Below are positions 51,361-61,099 of a DNA stretch of 64,000 nucleotides, piece by piece. The notes beneath the pieces are model-generated. The model saw only the letters and a list, made by a program, of their open reading frames with translations. It was not told the origin of the DNA and did no database searches. The stretch comes from Leishmania donovani (taxonomy: Eukaryota > Euglenozoa > Kinetoplastea > Trypanosomatida > Trypanosomatidae): positions 863,201 through 927,200 of the forward strand of contig NC_018260.1 in NCBI RefSeq assembly GCF_000227135.1, read 5' to 3'. The translations under genes and the position numbers were made by a program. Every line of letters starts with the position of its first letter. Position 1 is the first letter of the stretch.

Positions 51361-53382
51361 AACAGGCCGTTATGCACAGGGTGTTTTTTAAGAGATCGCG
51401 AAGCCCCTATACACCGCCGTTTCTTATTACGACGTCCACATGCATGCCCGAGCCGCATCTTCGCGCTGCTACTACTGCCTGCAGGGGCGGCTCTCTCGTA
51501 ACTTATGGCGTGCGCGACGCGCTGCCCCGCGCGCGCATCTCTATATTTCGTGCGTGCGTGCAGTCGTGCATCTCGACTTTCCACTCTCAACACGCACAAC
51601 GCGCCGTCTCACGTGCAATCGTGTTCTCTTTTCTGTTACTACTTGCTTATTTGCTGGCTATGCTTACATCTATTTTCCACTGCTGCAGATCTGTGCCGTT
51701 GTGCTCCTCGTTTCTCTCTCTACGTTTTCCTCCCGTCATTCAGCAGTGACGCCCCCTCCCTCTCCCGCCCTGCCTCGCGAGCCTGCGTCAGCCCTTCTTA
51801 TGGGGTGCGGTGGTGGGAAGAACCGAAACACTGCAAAAAAAACAACAACAACATCGAACGCGAAGCACAGGTGATGAGAACATGTAGCGCTTTCTTGGCT
51901 GGTGTGTCTGTGCTTGTATGTGTGCATGTTTGTCTGTGTGTATGTGTCTGTGCCGTGGCTGAGGCGACGATAAAATACAAACGATAAAGGAAAGCAGAAC
52001 AGCTACCGCAGCACACACGAAACGCACACATACCCGCACGCAACGCGAAAGTAAAAATAGAAGAGGCAGGTGGGGTGGTGGACCTATCATCGATGAGAGA
52101 CGCTTCTCATTCTCTTCCGTTCTCCGCCTCTCCCCTCCTTGCGGTGCATGGTGGACGCGCCACTGCGATAGTGATCGGCTCACTTTGTTACACCCCCTCC
52201 TCCTGATCTCGCTCCGAGCCGCTTTTATGTTTTCTTACACTTGCTGCTCGACTTGGACGCTCGCCATTGCCGCTGATGATCATCCGGCTTCTCCGTTATG
52301 TGGACGTTTTTCTTCCGTGCATATTACCACCGCCCGCACGATGCCCAACTGTTAGTGATTCGACGCATGTGTCGCTGCGCTACGACAGCAGCCGAGTTTA
52401 AACATGCTCGCTGACGTGCCCGCAGCGCGCACACCAACACACTCTTACTTGGTGACCACGAGCCCCTATACGGAAAGCGGCCGGCAGCCAAACGAGCGAC
52501 ACTCAAGCAAGCGGCGGTGCGAAGGACACGAGCAAGAAAAAAAAGAAACGACAGATGCGCATGCCCGACGTCTTTGACATCCAGGCCTGCGCCAGCGCAG
52601 GAGAGAAGCCGAAAAAGGAAACAAACAAACGGGAACGCAGCCCACCCTCTCTTGCTGTCCTTTTTTTTCGCGCATACCCCCCCTTTCCGCTTTCTCTCCG
52701 CCGTCCATCGGCGCCACTTCCGCAGCCATTGCTGTTCCTTCTCTCCCGCTCCTTCACCATTCCGTATTGTGTCCAACGCTCTTGATGCCTCCCTCCCTCC
52801 CTCTCTCCCTGCCTCCTCGCCTCTCTCTTTCTCCAGTTACCGGTCTGCACATTCCTGCATGCCCATCAGCTCATTTTGATCGCTGCGAGGCGTCTGGTTT
52901 CCTCCCTCCCCCTTTCCTCCTCCCTCATTTCCTTTGCCTCCGCACAGTGCGCTCCCTGTAGCACACGCCCGCCCGACGTCCACACAGCACACAGGGACGT
53001 GCTTTCCTTTATTTTCCCTTTCCTCGTTTTGGTGGGCGAACGCTGAAGCGATCATACAGCCATCTCGGCAGAGGACAGGGGCGACGACAGCGAGGGAGGG
53101 CTGAAGAGCACGACAGAGCACACGAAATATCGTGTGCGTGTATGTGTGTGTCCGCGCGACACGCCTCCGCTACGAGTGTGATGGTCTGTGGTTCAGCACT
53201 GCCTTCTTTTGCAGACACCAACAGCAGTACAGCGGCGGCCAAGCGGAACATCGCAAAACGCATCCATCACTGCGCCAGCCCCCTCCTTCCCCCCGCCCCG
53301 CCAGCCTCCTCCAACATTTCTTCTTTGTTTCCTCCCCTGAAGAGGCAACATCAGCAACGCAGCATTGCATAAAACGCCAGCC
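51361..53382. other. 2-kb intergenic region, pyrimidine-rich, no gene seen
   Basis: Many CT-rich runs, TG and AC patches (51910-51950), A-rich stretches near 51834-51855 and a final splice-acceptor candidate at 53213-53214. Open frames translate into low-complexity peptide on both strands. Confidence 0.6.
53200..53214 (+). promoter_or_regulatory. Candidate spliced-leader acceptor for the coiled-coil gene
   Basis: The run GCCTTCTTTTGCAG ends in AG at 53213-53214, about 168 bases before the ATG at 53383. The tract is short but well formed. Confidence 0.45.
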
Positions 53383-54303
53383 ATGAGTGGACTTCTTGGC
53401 TTCCGTGAGGAGTCTCCAGCGGTGGAGGTGCCAATCGAGGATGACATCTCCTACAACGACTCCGCCTCCCAATCATCCTACACCACGAGCCACTCGCGCA
53501 GCTCTAGCGGCAGCGTCTATAGCACATCCACCTCGGCCACTGACAACGAGGCGTACCAGAACCTCAAGCTCGAGTTGGCCGTGGCTCAAGAAAACATACT
53601 CGAGCTTCATCAGAAATACCAGGATCTCGAGCGAACCTCGACATACGCAAAAGGGCAACTCGAGAATGAGATTGATATCCTACGCTTGCAGCTTCAGCGC
53701 CTCAAAGACGAACCCGTAACATCGGATGAGCACGCGACTCGCCCACTCGGACTGGAGGCCGCGAAGGCTGCGGCTGACGCGAGGGTGCAGGAGCTGGAGG
53801 CGGCTGCCGCGTCGAGCGCCGAGGTGGCGAGCAGGCTGGCCGCCGAGCACGCTGAGCACGTCGCCGGGCTGGAGGCCGCGAAGGCTGCGGCTGACGCGAG
53901 GGTGCAGGAGCTGGAGTCTTCGGTTGCTGCAGTTGCAGAGATGTTGGTGAAGGAGCCTATGATCGGTACCGCAAATTGTATTGTGGAAAATAAGGTTGTG
54001 GGAAAGGGCGTGGATGAGGTGGTGCTCGCCAGAGAGCTGCAGGCGAGTCTCAGGCAGCAGTTGAAGCAAAGGGAGGCGGCGAGAAGTCGACTTATGGATG
54101 AGGTGAGGGAGTTGAAGGCCAAGCTTGCAGCTGCAGATGCGGAAAAGGTGGAGATTGCGCATAATCGAGAAGTGGTCGAGCGAGAGGTGCGCCGACGCGC
54201 TGAGGCAACGGAACTGACCGGGTTGTTGGCCGGTCAGGAAAGCGGCCCTGGCAGCAGGACGAAGCGCTACCGTAGCTGGTGCCCAGCATGCACAGTGATG
54301 TGA
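53383..54303 (+). CDS. Coiled-coil protein with a 39-residue tandem repeat
   Basis: The product has 306 residues from ATG 53383 (MSGLLGFREESPAV); the earlier frame start is not a good initiator. Residues 1-60 are Ser/Thr-rich and low complexity. Residues 65-110 form a first coiled coil (KLELAVAQENILELHQKYQD). Between residues 123 and 190 a segment beginning GLEAAKAAADARVQELE occurs twice, exactly 117 bases (39 residues) apart, with AAAASSAEVASRLAAEHAEH between. A second coiled coil occupies about 215-285. The overall look is of a cytoskeletal or antigenic repeat protein. The 39-residue period is the same as in Leishmania K39-type kinesin repeats, but there is no motor domain, and the repeat sequence is not the K39 one. 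Repeat number may vary between strains. Confidence 0.8.
   Translation: MSGLLGFREESPAVEVPIEDDISYNDSASQSSYTTSHSRSSSGSVYSTSTSATDNEAYQNLKLELAVAQENILELHQKYQDLERTSTYAKGQLENEIDILRLQLQRLKDEPVTSDEHATRPLGLEAAKAAADARVQELEAAAASSAEVASRLAAEHAEHVAGLEAAKAAADARVQELESSVAAVAEMLVKEPMIGTANCIVENKVVGKGVDEVVLARELQASLRQQLKQREAARSRLMDEVRELKAKLAAADAEKVEIAHNREVVEREVRRRAEATELTGLLAGQESGPGSRTKRYRSWCPACTVM
53752..53916 (+). repeat. In-gene tandem repeat, 117-base period, about 1.4 copies
   Basis: The 48 bases starting CTGGAGGCCGCGAAGGCTGC at 53752 recur exactly at 53869. Each unit encodes 39 residues of coiled coil. The near-perfect DNA identity indicates a recent duplication or homogenisation. Confidence 0.9.
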
Positions 54304-54856
54304 TTATGTGGTTTGGTTCAGGCTCCGCTGAAGTTTTTTTTTGTGCTTGTTTGTGACTTAGATCTCGGCCCTCGCTCCTCTTCTCCTTCCGGACGCCTCC
54401 TCTGCATGATGCGGTGCGCCGGTGGTTGAGCGTGGGGTGTGTCGGCTGCCCTTTGTTTTTGTTTTGAAGCACATGCAGAGGAACGAAAGCCTTTTTGTGG
54501 TTTATGTTCCATGTTACAGAGTACTGTACAGACTTTGGCGTTTTGCTGTTCGCTGCGTTTTCCGTGTTTAGATTTATCGCGGCACTTATTTTGTATTTTT
54601 TTTATGTGTGTGCCTGCGTTTGCGGGCGTCCGCACACGCTCGCCCATCGGGGCTTGAGTGCAGGCGGGTTGAGTTGGGTAAAGAGTGAGCAAGGAAGGGA
54701 GTCGTGCGTCGACGTGGGGGGAGCGCGCTGATGCGGTTTGTTTTGCTCCTCGGCGCGCTTTTTTCGTGTGCCTGAGGAACGCGCTACGGTCGGGGCGAGG
54801 GCTGTGCAACGCAGACGTTGCGTGCGTGTGCGTGTGGGCAGTAGGATATGTGCCGC

Positions 54857-54878
54857 TATATATATATATATATATATG
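54857..54878. repeat. TA dinucleotide microsatellite
   Basis: Eleven uninterrupted TA units within the 3' UTR or spacer of the coiled-coil gene. Confidence 0.95.
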
Positions 54879-55624
54879 TATTTCTGTGTTTTCGTCTCAG
54901 CATGGCGCTTGTTGTTCTGGGAAGCTGTGCTGAGAGGAATGTGCAGAGTTGGGGCTCGCCTTCTCTGTCACGCGATGGCGAACCTGTACGAGAAGGCGTG
55001 CGCGCGTGCGTGTGGATGTCTTCCTCCCTGTGTGTGGGCGACTGATACCCACCTCCTTCAATCGCATGGTGTACGACAACTTGTTTCTTGCGCTCTTGTT
55101 GTCGTGTTCTCGTGTGTGCGGATGGGTGCTGCACACAGTCGCCCTCACGGCTGTCACATCGAAAAAGAGTTGATCAGAAAAAGAAAAATGAAAACAACAA
55201 CGAATAGGCAAGCTGAGCAGACGCGAACAGGAAGCGTCGCACCTCGCCTCCCTCAGACGCGGTGCTCACGGGCGTACGTGCCGCAGTGGCGTGACACCTT
55301 CAGGGGCAGACTCTTCTCTATTATTATTTTTTGTGGAAGCAAAGCTTATCATGAGAACAGCGAGGGCGATACTCCGGGACGGTGGCGGGTGGGCGGCGAC
55401 GATGAACAGCATGCGTAAACGACGCGTGTGGAGTGATACCTGTTTAGGTTTCACGTGGAGTCGCATCGATCTGCTCTGTCAGGGCGGTTCGTATACCCCT
55501 ACTGCCTTTGTGAAGACGGGTGCATGTCGCTTGTGCTGTTTTCCAACTCTCTTGCCCATTGCAGTTCTTTCTGTTTCGCCGTAGACTCTGTTTTCAGCGA
55601 TATCGTTGCTTGGTTTCCCCGGGT

Positions 55625-55650
55625 ACACACACACACACACACACACACAC
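55625..55650. repeat. AC dinucleotide microsatellite
   Basis: Thirteen AC units, about 140 bases upstream of the next start codon, immediately before a CT-rich patch with candidate acceptor AGs. Confidence 0.95.
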
Positions 55651-55789
55651 GCCTCCTACAGCATACTGCCAGCTGACGAGCTTCATCAGGAAGGAGTTCG
55701 CTAAACTTGAGCGGCAAGGCTAGCGGGAAGCGAGGCTTCACACGAGTTTTACCACGATTGTATCGTGCGTTTCCGTAGGCTTGCTTGCC

Positions 55790-58700
55790 ATGTCGCTTGT
55801 AAAGACGTTTCTCCGAGGCGGTACTCCCTGCACGACACCGTCGAAGCTGACGGAGGTGCTGAGCAGCGCGAACCCACCCTACACGCATTGGAGGTGTGTT
55901 GCATACTACCCGCGACGCTGGCACCACGATGCCGTGGACAACAGAATCACCGCCCCAGTTTTCTTTCTCTTGTTTGGCCGCCAGGAGTGGCGCGAAAACG
56001 GCGGCGCTGATGGCGCGACGTCACCGAGGGGCGAGGCTGCGACGGTGCCCGAGGGGACATGGCATCTTCTCTACTACACCGTTCTGACTGAAGGCGCGGT
56101 TCCTGTGGAGACGCTTGCTCGCGACCACAAGGCAGCGTTGGAGGCGGATAGAGGCAGTGGCGGCCCAGATGCGAGCTCAGCAGCGGCTCTTTCCAGGAGC
56201 GGTGGGGGCGGCGTTGGCGCCTTACGCGTCCTCCTCCTTACTGTCCCCGCAACCCTGATGCCTAGGGGGTCGCTGGAGTGGTACAGCGTGGCACATGGCA
56301 TTGCGTACGAGCGGATGGGTCTCTTGACAGCGTCCATATTTCTCGCGAAACTGGCACCTGCCGTCAGTGAGGTGCTCAGCAAGCACTGGAAGCCGATGGC
56401 GCGCGACGGCAAAGAGGCAGGCATGAGTAAGCCACCGGGCGCACTGCCTGCAACACGGCCCAGTGCGGGGTATTACGTATTGGACGGAAGGGCTGTGGAG
56501 GTGGTTGACTTCATCACCAGCGGCGAAGGGTCGTCCTCGGCTTTTGCTGCACGCAGGCGGAACAAGGACGGTGCCTCCCTCTCTCCGCTGTTTCCTTCTC
56601 CGAACCCCAATCTTCAGTTTGTCGCGACAACAGTTCACGAGGCCGTTCAGCACATGTGCGCGGAGAGTAAGATGGCAGGTCTGGTGGCTGACGCCTCCGC
56701 GCCGTCTATCACCGAGGCTGGCTGGCGTACCCTCTATCCCCTCGTGGCGTCGCTGCGGCCGTGCATGTACACCTCTCTCTTCGAAGAAGCTGCCAACGCC
56801 GACCGATCGCAGAATACATCGTCCAATGAGGATGTCGAATCGCTGACGGGCCTGGCAAGGCTCCGTGCCGAGCGAGATGCCGGCATCGCGCAGTGGAAGA
56901 AGCAGATCGGCAGTTACACGAGTTTCACAGTGCCGGAGAAGGATTATAACGCCATCGCCACTGACGTTGCGGCTCCAGCCCCTGTCGCTGAAGGTGCCCA
57001 CACCACGGCCGACTTGGCACCTCCTGCAGTACCACCCTTGGCTGCCAGCACGGCGGCGTCAGCGGAGAGCCGATATCGGCACGTTCTACTTCTGCAGCGG
57101 CCCATTGTCACCAAGAAGCCGATCGGTGTCGACAACCGCGATGCTGGACCCCTCTCGCCACAGCCGACCGGCGCCGAGCTGCACCTCGTGTGCGATTGCG
57201 GGGATATCAGCTACGCCCTGGAGCAGCTGGAAAACCGCGCCAACCTGCACTTTGTTTTTGAGGACACGGTGCACGACGATGGTGAGGTGCTGGTGCAACT
57301 AACCCCGGTAGAAGGGGTGCCGTTTTGCGACCTCGAGGAGTACTTCAGAACCGTTCCCGTTACGTCGGCGGCGCTGAATTCGGGGGCTGTAGCTCAGTAC
57401 TCGGGCTCGTGCTGCCCTGCGGTAGTACCGCGCGTCGTGTATCGCCGGCCAACCGGCAAGACACAAAAGGCCAACCCCATCGCACACGCGCTTACCGAGT
57501 TGGAGGTGACGTCGCCGACGCCGGCGATGGTGAAAGCTGCTGCCGCAGCCCTTCTCTACGTATCCTCGCAGCTGGTTGAGGTATCGGGGCCAATGACAGC
57601 TATGTCTACGAACGACCGCGCCGCGAGGAGCGCGCCAGCACCGGGGTACACGCTGCACGTGCCGCCTGTTTGCTTTAGCGCTATTTCGCACAAGAAGTGC
57701 GGCTGGTGTGGCCGCCGGCGCGAAGTTCTACTGCGCTGTGGCGGGTGTAAGGCCGTCTCGTACTGCTGCAAGCGGCATCAGGCACTAGACTGGAAGGAGG
57801 GGCCCCACAGGCTGGAGTGTAAGCTGTGGCGTCGCGCTCGCGAGCTGCAGGAGCGCGTTGTCACACCGTGGATGGGGCAGTCCTCGCCAATGTGGAGGGC
57901 AGTGACGGCTGACGGGGAACCGAGCTTCTTTACGAAGAGTCGGGGCTGGTCTTGCGCTGCCACATTGATCCAGTTTTTGAGCGACATCGATGTGTCTGCT
58001 CGAAACGCTCAGCTGAAGTCGCCATTGCCGGACAACAAAGTGCAGTATATTCACGCTGTGGGGCTGGACACCGGGTGCGTGGGTGAATTTGTGCGAGCCC
58101 TGGCAAAGGACATTGAATTGCGGGAGGCGTTGACGTCCCTCAGCTTCAGTGCTACCGGCGGTGCGCGGCAGTACCGCGTGCTGATCTGTTCCGATACCTT
58201 CACGGATGCCCAGCGCAACGCTGTGTGGGCCATCCGTCGTGCCGCCACCGACTCGATGTGGTTGACGCCTGCTACAGGTGTCCTGGGCGACGCGTGGCAC
58301 TGCGAGGGGTGTAATGCAGCAGCGATGCAACCGACATCAGCGATGGCCCTGATTCGACTGTTCGGCGTCAAATACCACACCATAGAGAGGCACCACGACG
58401 CAAGCAGGGAGGGGTGCCCACGGGCTGTGCTATCCTTCGGGCCCGCAAGTGGCGAGGGGTGCACTTACCTCACCGGCGCCCTTGAGGTGTTTGCCGACCA
58501 CGATGTCGGCGTTGCGCCGCTGCGGCTGGTGGACAGCTCGTACGTCGGCGCTGCCCGTACACGAGACGCAATTGCTGCGCGTGTTGCCAGCAGTAACGCG
58601 TGCCCCACAGCCACCAAGAGCCGCGTCGCAGCGCTCGTGGCCAAGGCAAAGCAGGCAGAGTTGGCCGAAGTTTCAAGCGACGCCGATGGCTCGCCGAGCC

Positions 58701-58876
58701 CCACACGGGGGGCATTCTTTATACACTTCAACAAGAAGGGTGCAGCGGCCCTGGCCGAAGCCGAGGATTTACGCACCACTGCAGGGTCCACGACTGCAAA
58801 CCCGGTCTCGGCTTCTGTTGTGACGCCATATCTAAACTGTTTCCTGTGGGATGTGTTGCCCTCCGACTGCGGCTGA
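55790..58876 (+). CDS. MYND zinc-finger protein with MSS51-like C-terminal part
   Basis: The product has 1028 residues from ATG 55790 (MSLVKTFLRGGTPC); the slightly longer frame begins with TTG. The N-terminal 230 residues are ordered, with strand-helix sequence such as APVFFLLFGRQEW and TWHLLYYTVLTEGAVP. The MYND finger is at about 637-680: CGWC, then CGGC, SYCCKRHQALDW and a final HRLEC. It keeps most zinc ligands, but the usual Cys of the C-Q motif is His (KRHQ), and the common HW is DW. After it, about 720-1000 is an ordered domain with YRVLICSDTFTDAQRNAVWA and PRAVLSFGPASGEGCTYLTGA followed by a LVDSSY segment. That layout resembles the C-terminal domain of MSS51-type MYND proteins, which act in mitochondrial gene expression in yeast. 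Substitution of one zinc ligand by His can still coordinate zinc. The functional link is an inference. Confidence 0.75.
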   Translation: MSLVKTFLRGGTPCTTPSKLTEVLSSANPPYTHWRCVAYYPRRWHHDAVDNRITAPVFFLLFGRQEWRENGGADGATSPRGEAATVPEGTWHLLYYTVLTEGAVPVETLARDHKAALEADRGSGGPDASSAAALSRSGGGGVGALRVLLLTVPATLMPRGSLEWYSVAHGIAYERMGLLTASIFLAKLAPAVSEVLSKHWKPMARDGKEAGMSKPPGALPATRPSAGYYVLDGRAVEVVDFITSGEGSSSAFAARRRNKDGASLSPLFPSPNPNLQFVATTVHEAVQHMCAESKMAGLVADASAPSITEAGWRTLYPLVASLRPCMYTSLFEEAANADRSQNTSSNEDVESLTGLARLRAERDAGIAQWKKQIGSYTSFTVPEKDYNAIATDVAAPAPVAEGAHTTADLAPPAVPPLAASTAASAESRYRHVLLLQRPIVTKKPIGVDNRDAGPLSPQPTGAELHLVCDCGDISYALEQLENRANLHFVFEDTVHDDGEVLVQLTPVEGVPFCDLEEYFRTVPVTSAALNSGAVAQYSGSCCPAVVPRVVYRRPTGKTQKANPIAHALTELEVTSPTPAMVKAAAAALLYVSSQLVEVSGPMTAMSTNDRAARSAPAPGYTLHVPPVCFSAISHKKCGWCGRRREVLLRCGGCKAVSYCCKRHQALDWKEGPHRLECKLWRRARELQERVVTPWMGQSSPMWRAVTADGEPSFFTKSRGWSCAATLIQFLSDIDVSARNAQLKSPLPDNKVQYIHAVGLDTGCVGEFVRALAKDIELREALTSLSFSATGGARQYRVLICSDTFTDAQRNAVWAIRRAATDSMWLTPATGVLGDAWHCEGCNAAAMQPTSAMALIRLFGVKYHTIERHHDASREGCPRAVLSFGPASGEGCTYLTGALEVFADHDVGVAPLRLVDSSYVGAARTRDAIAARVASSNACPTATKSRVAALVAKAKQAELAEVSSDADGSPSPTRGAFFIHFNKKGAAALAEAEDLRTTAGSTTANPVSASVVTPYLNCFLWDVLPSDCG

Positions 58877-60551
58877 GCGCCATGGCGTGTGCACTACACA
58901 TTCACCTCGGCTTTCCCGAGTATTGGTGCCCTTTTGGCTTTGTGCGTTGTGATGGCAGCGGAGATTGCGCCTGCGTGCCGAAGCCCGCAGGCGCGTGCAT
59001 TCGTGTCGTGGCTTGCCGACGCGGGCGAGGGGTGGTGGAATCCTGTACTTTGGTGATGGCGAGCCTTGCACAGTGGATGCACACTTCCACCAATCGTGCT
59101 CTGCCCCGGCGATTTCCTTCCTCTTTCACAGCCAGTCTGTGAGCCTCTGTGTTGCCGCCTCAACAGAGAGACGCATCTGCCCTCCTCGCCGTCTTCAAGG
59201 GTTTCATTCGCGTTCATCTTCCGCTGCCTCAGTTTTCTCATACGCTGAGAACTAACCCGAGGCACTGGCGTCGTGCGCACGTGCTTGTTTTTGTCGTTGT
59301 AGCGCACTCTGCCACGCCCTTTGCTCTCGATGGTTATCGGCGGCGGCTTTCTTCACCCGGTCACTGGAATTCCTGCCCTGGCCTTCTTTCCATGGGCGCT
59401 GGTGCTTGAGAGTCGGCCCCACCCCATTCAACCCCGCCTTCGCATGGCCATCAGGTGGGACGGGAAAGCCAGCAGGATGGCGGGCTCGGCACCCTCGCGA
59501 GTACAAGTAGTATAGACACAGTACTTGCATACCACCTCGGGGAAGAGGTTCCGGTGTAGGTGGCACGATCGCACACGCCCTCCGTCTCGGATTATCGGGC
59601 TGCATGTACATTACTGGTGGCAAAGCCTATTCCCTGTTCTTCTACCTTTTTCTCTCTCGCGCTGGCGAAGGAAAGAGCGTACTCACTTCATACCGCTGCC
59701 TTTCTTGTGTTTTCCGCACTCGAGGTTGCGGTACGCCTTTCGCGCCTCCCTGTTCATGCTTCGGCTCTTCGCGTGTCCCGTGGGCAGACGCGGATGGCGC
59801 ATCTGATGAGACCATGTTGATCCTCGTCACGTTTCTCTCAAGGAGCAACCCAAATAACACGAAACAAGAACATTATGTGAGCGAGCGGGACTGCATCGAC
59901 GACGGGGTGGATTCAAGGTGCTGCCCGCCCGAACACATCCACATTGTGTAGCCTTGAGGTGCCAGCCCCCTATTTCAGCGTCCGACAAGTGTGCCAGTGG
60001 ACTGCGATGGCGCACGAAAAGAGACGATGAATAGCCTCAAAGGAAAAATGCCGAAAAATGAGGCATCCATGGTGCACAGGCGCACACGCAGTCTTCCACT
60101 TGTTGCACACCTGCTGACCGAACGAGTGAAATAAAAGTACACATGATTGCTCTTCCGGCCACCTTCCACCTGCGCTTATCCCTTTTTATTTCCGCGTCTC
60201 ACCTCTCTGTGTGCTCTTCTGCCGTCACTGGCCACCTTCTCATTTTGGCACATCGCCGTCACCACGGAGCGGCACCCACCCGAGCTGCCATCGTAGGCTA
60301 TTTCAGTAGCTTAGACATTCTTCTTCCGTCGCCCATTTATGTCTATCGTATTGTAGTCCGTGCCTTTTTTCTTGTATTTTTTTTGCTTTTTCTGTGTTTT
60401 CCTGGCTCTCTTGTCACCTTGACTTCCGCTCTTCCGTTATACTCGCATCGCCTCCCCCCTCACCCGTCCCCTTCCCTCGCTCTACGGGAACGTAGTTGTT
60501 TCTTCTTGCCGCGTTTTTTTATATTTTTATACACACACTTATACACAGACA

Positions 60552-60608
60552 CATATATATATATATATACACACGCATACACAGACATCTATATATATAT
60601 TTACATAG
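60552..60608. repeat. AT-rich compound microsatellite
   Basis: Alternating AC and AT/TA units, interrupted by short unique bases, in the T-rich part of the spacer. Confidence 0.9.
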
Positions 60609-60845
60609 TTATATCTAGTACAATTTTTTTTTGTATGCTCATCGCCCCTCCCCTACCCACGCCGCCTTCTTGCCGTGTGTTGCCAGTACTGCCTCTGTTT
60701 CCGATGGTTTAGTAATATTGTATTTTTTGTTCTTTAGTTTCTTGGCTTTCTTCCCTTCTTTGTTGCATGTGTACGCTGGGATCGTGTATGTCGGTGCGTC
60801 TTTCTCCGCTGCCACCGTTGGCACTCGTGTACGTGCTGCTTGACC

Positions 60846-60883
60846 TTTCCGCTTCTCTGCCTCTCACCCTTCACATCTTCCAG
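60846..60883 (+). promoter_or_regulatory. Candidate spliced-leader acceptor for the receptor gene
   Basis: A long C/T-rich tract (TTTCCGCTTCTCTGCCTCTC onward) ends in CAG at 60881-60883, giving a 5' UTR of about 215 bases. A second pyrimidine run with AG at 61014-61015 is an alternative. Confidence 0.45.
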
Positions 60884-61099
60884 GCGCCATCACAAGAGTG
60901 CTCAGCAGGCCAGCGTATTTGTCGTGCTTTCCTGACTCTTGTCGCCTGGCGTGTTACCCCTTCTTGGTGTCGGCTCCGCTTACGCTCTTCTTCCATTGCA
61001 TCGCATTCCTCGCAGCCGGTGAAGCGGGTGGTGGGGCGACATTCATTGTCTTGACAAGCTCGTCTCGGTGTGGTAGAAGTCGAGATCAGAACAACCGCC

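Larger units (their letters stand above)
54304..55789. other. Intergenic region with TA and AC microsatellites
   Basis: T-rich sequence after the stop, a TA array at 54857-54878, an A-rich patch at 55164-55200, and an AC array at 55625-55650 in the probable 5' region of the next gene. Open frames are low complexity. No gene is seen. Confidence 0.6.
58877..61099. other. 2.2-kb intergenic region before the receptor gene
   Basis: The first 700 bases are of mixed composition and contain an 86-codon ATG-initiated frame at 58882 (MACALHIHLGFPEYW) that loses protein-like character after its middle; I do not call it. From 60170 the sequence is T/C-rich, with TA-rich microsatellites at 60552-60608. 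Acceptor candidates lie at 60882-60883 and 61014-61015. No other gene is seen. Confidence 0.55.

Noticed and set aside
57384..57400. A tRNA-like GGCTGTAGCTCAGTAC string within a coding region
   Set aside because: It matches an A-box-like pattern by chance; no B box or acceptor stem follows, and it lies inside the well-supported MYND-protein gene.
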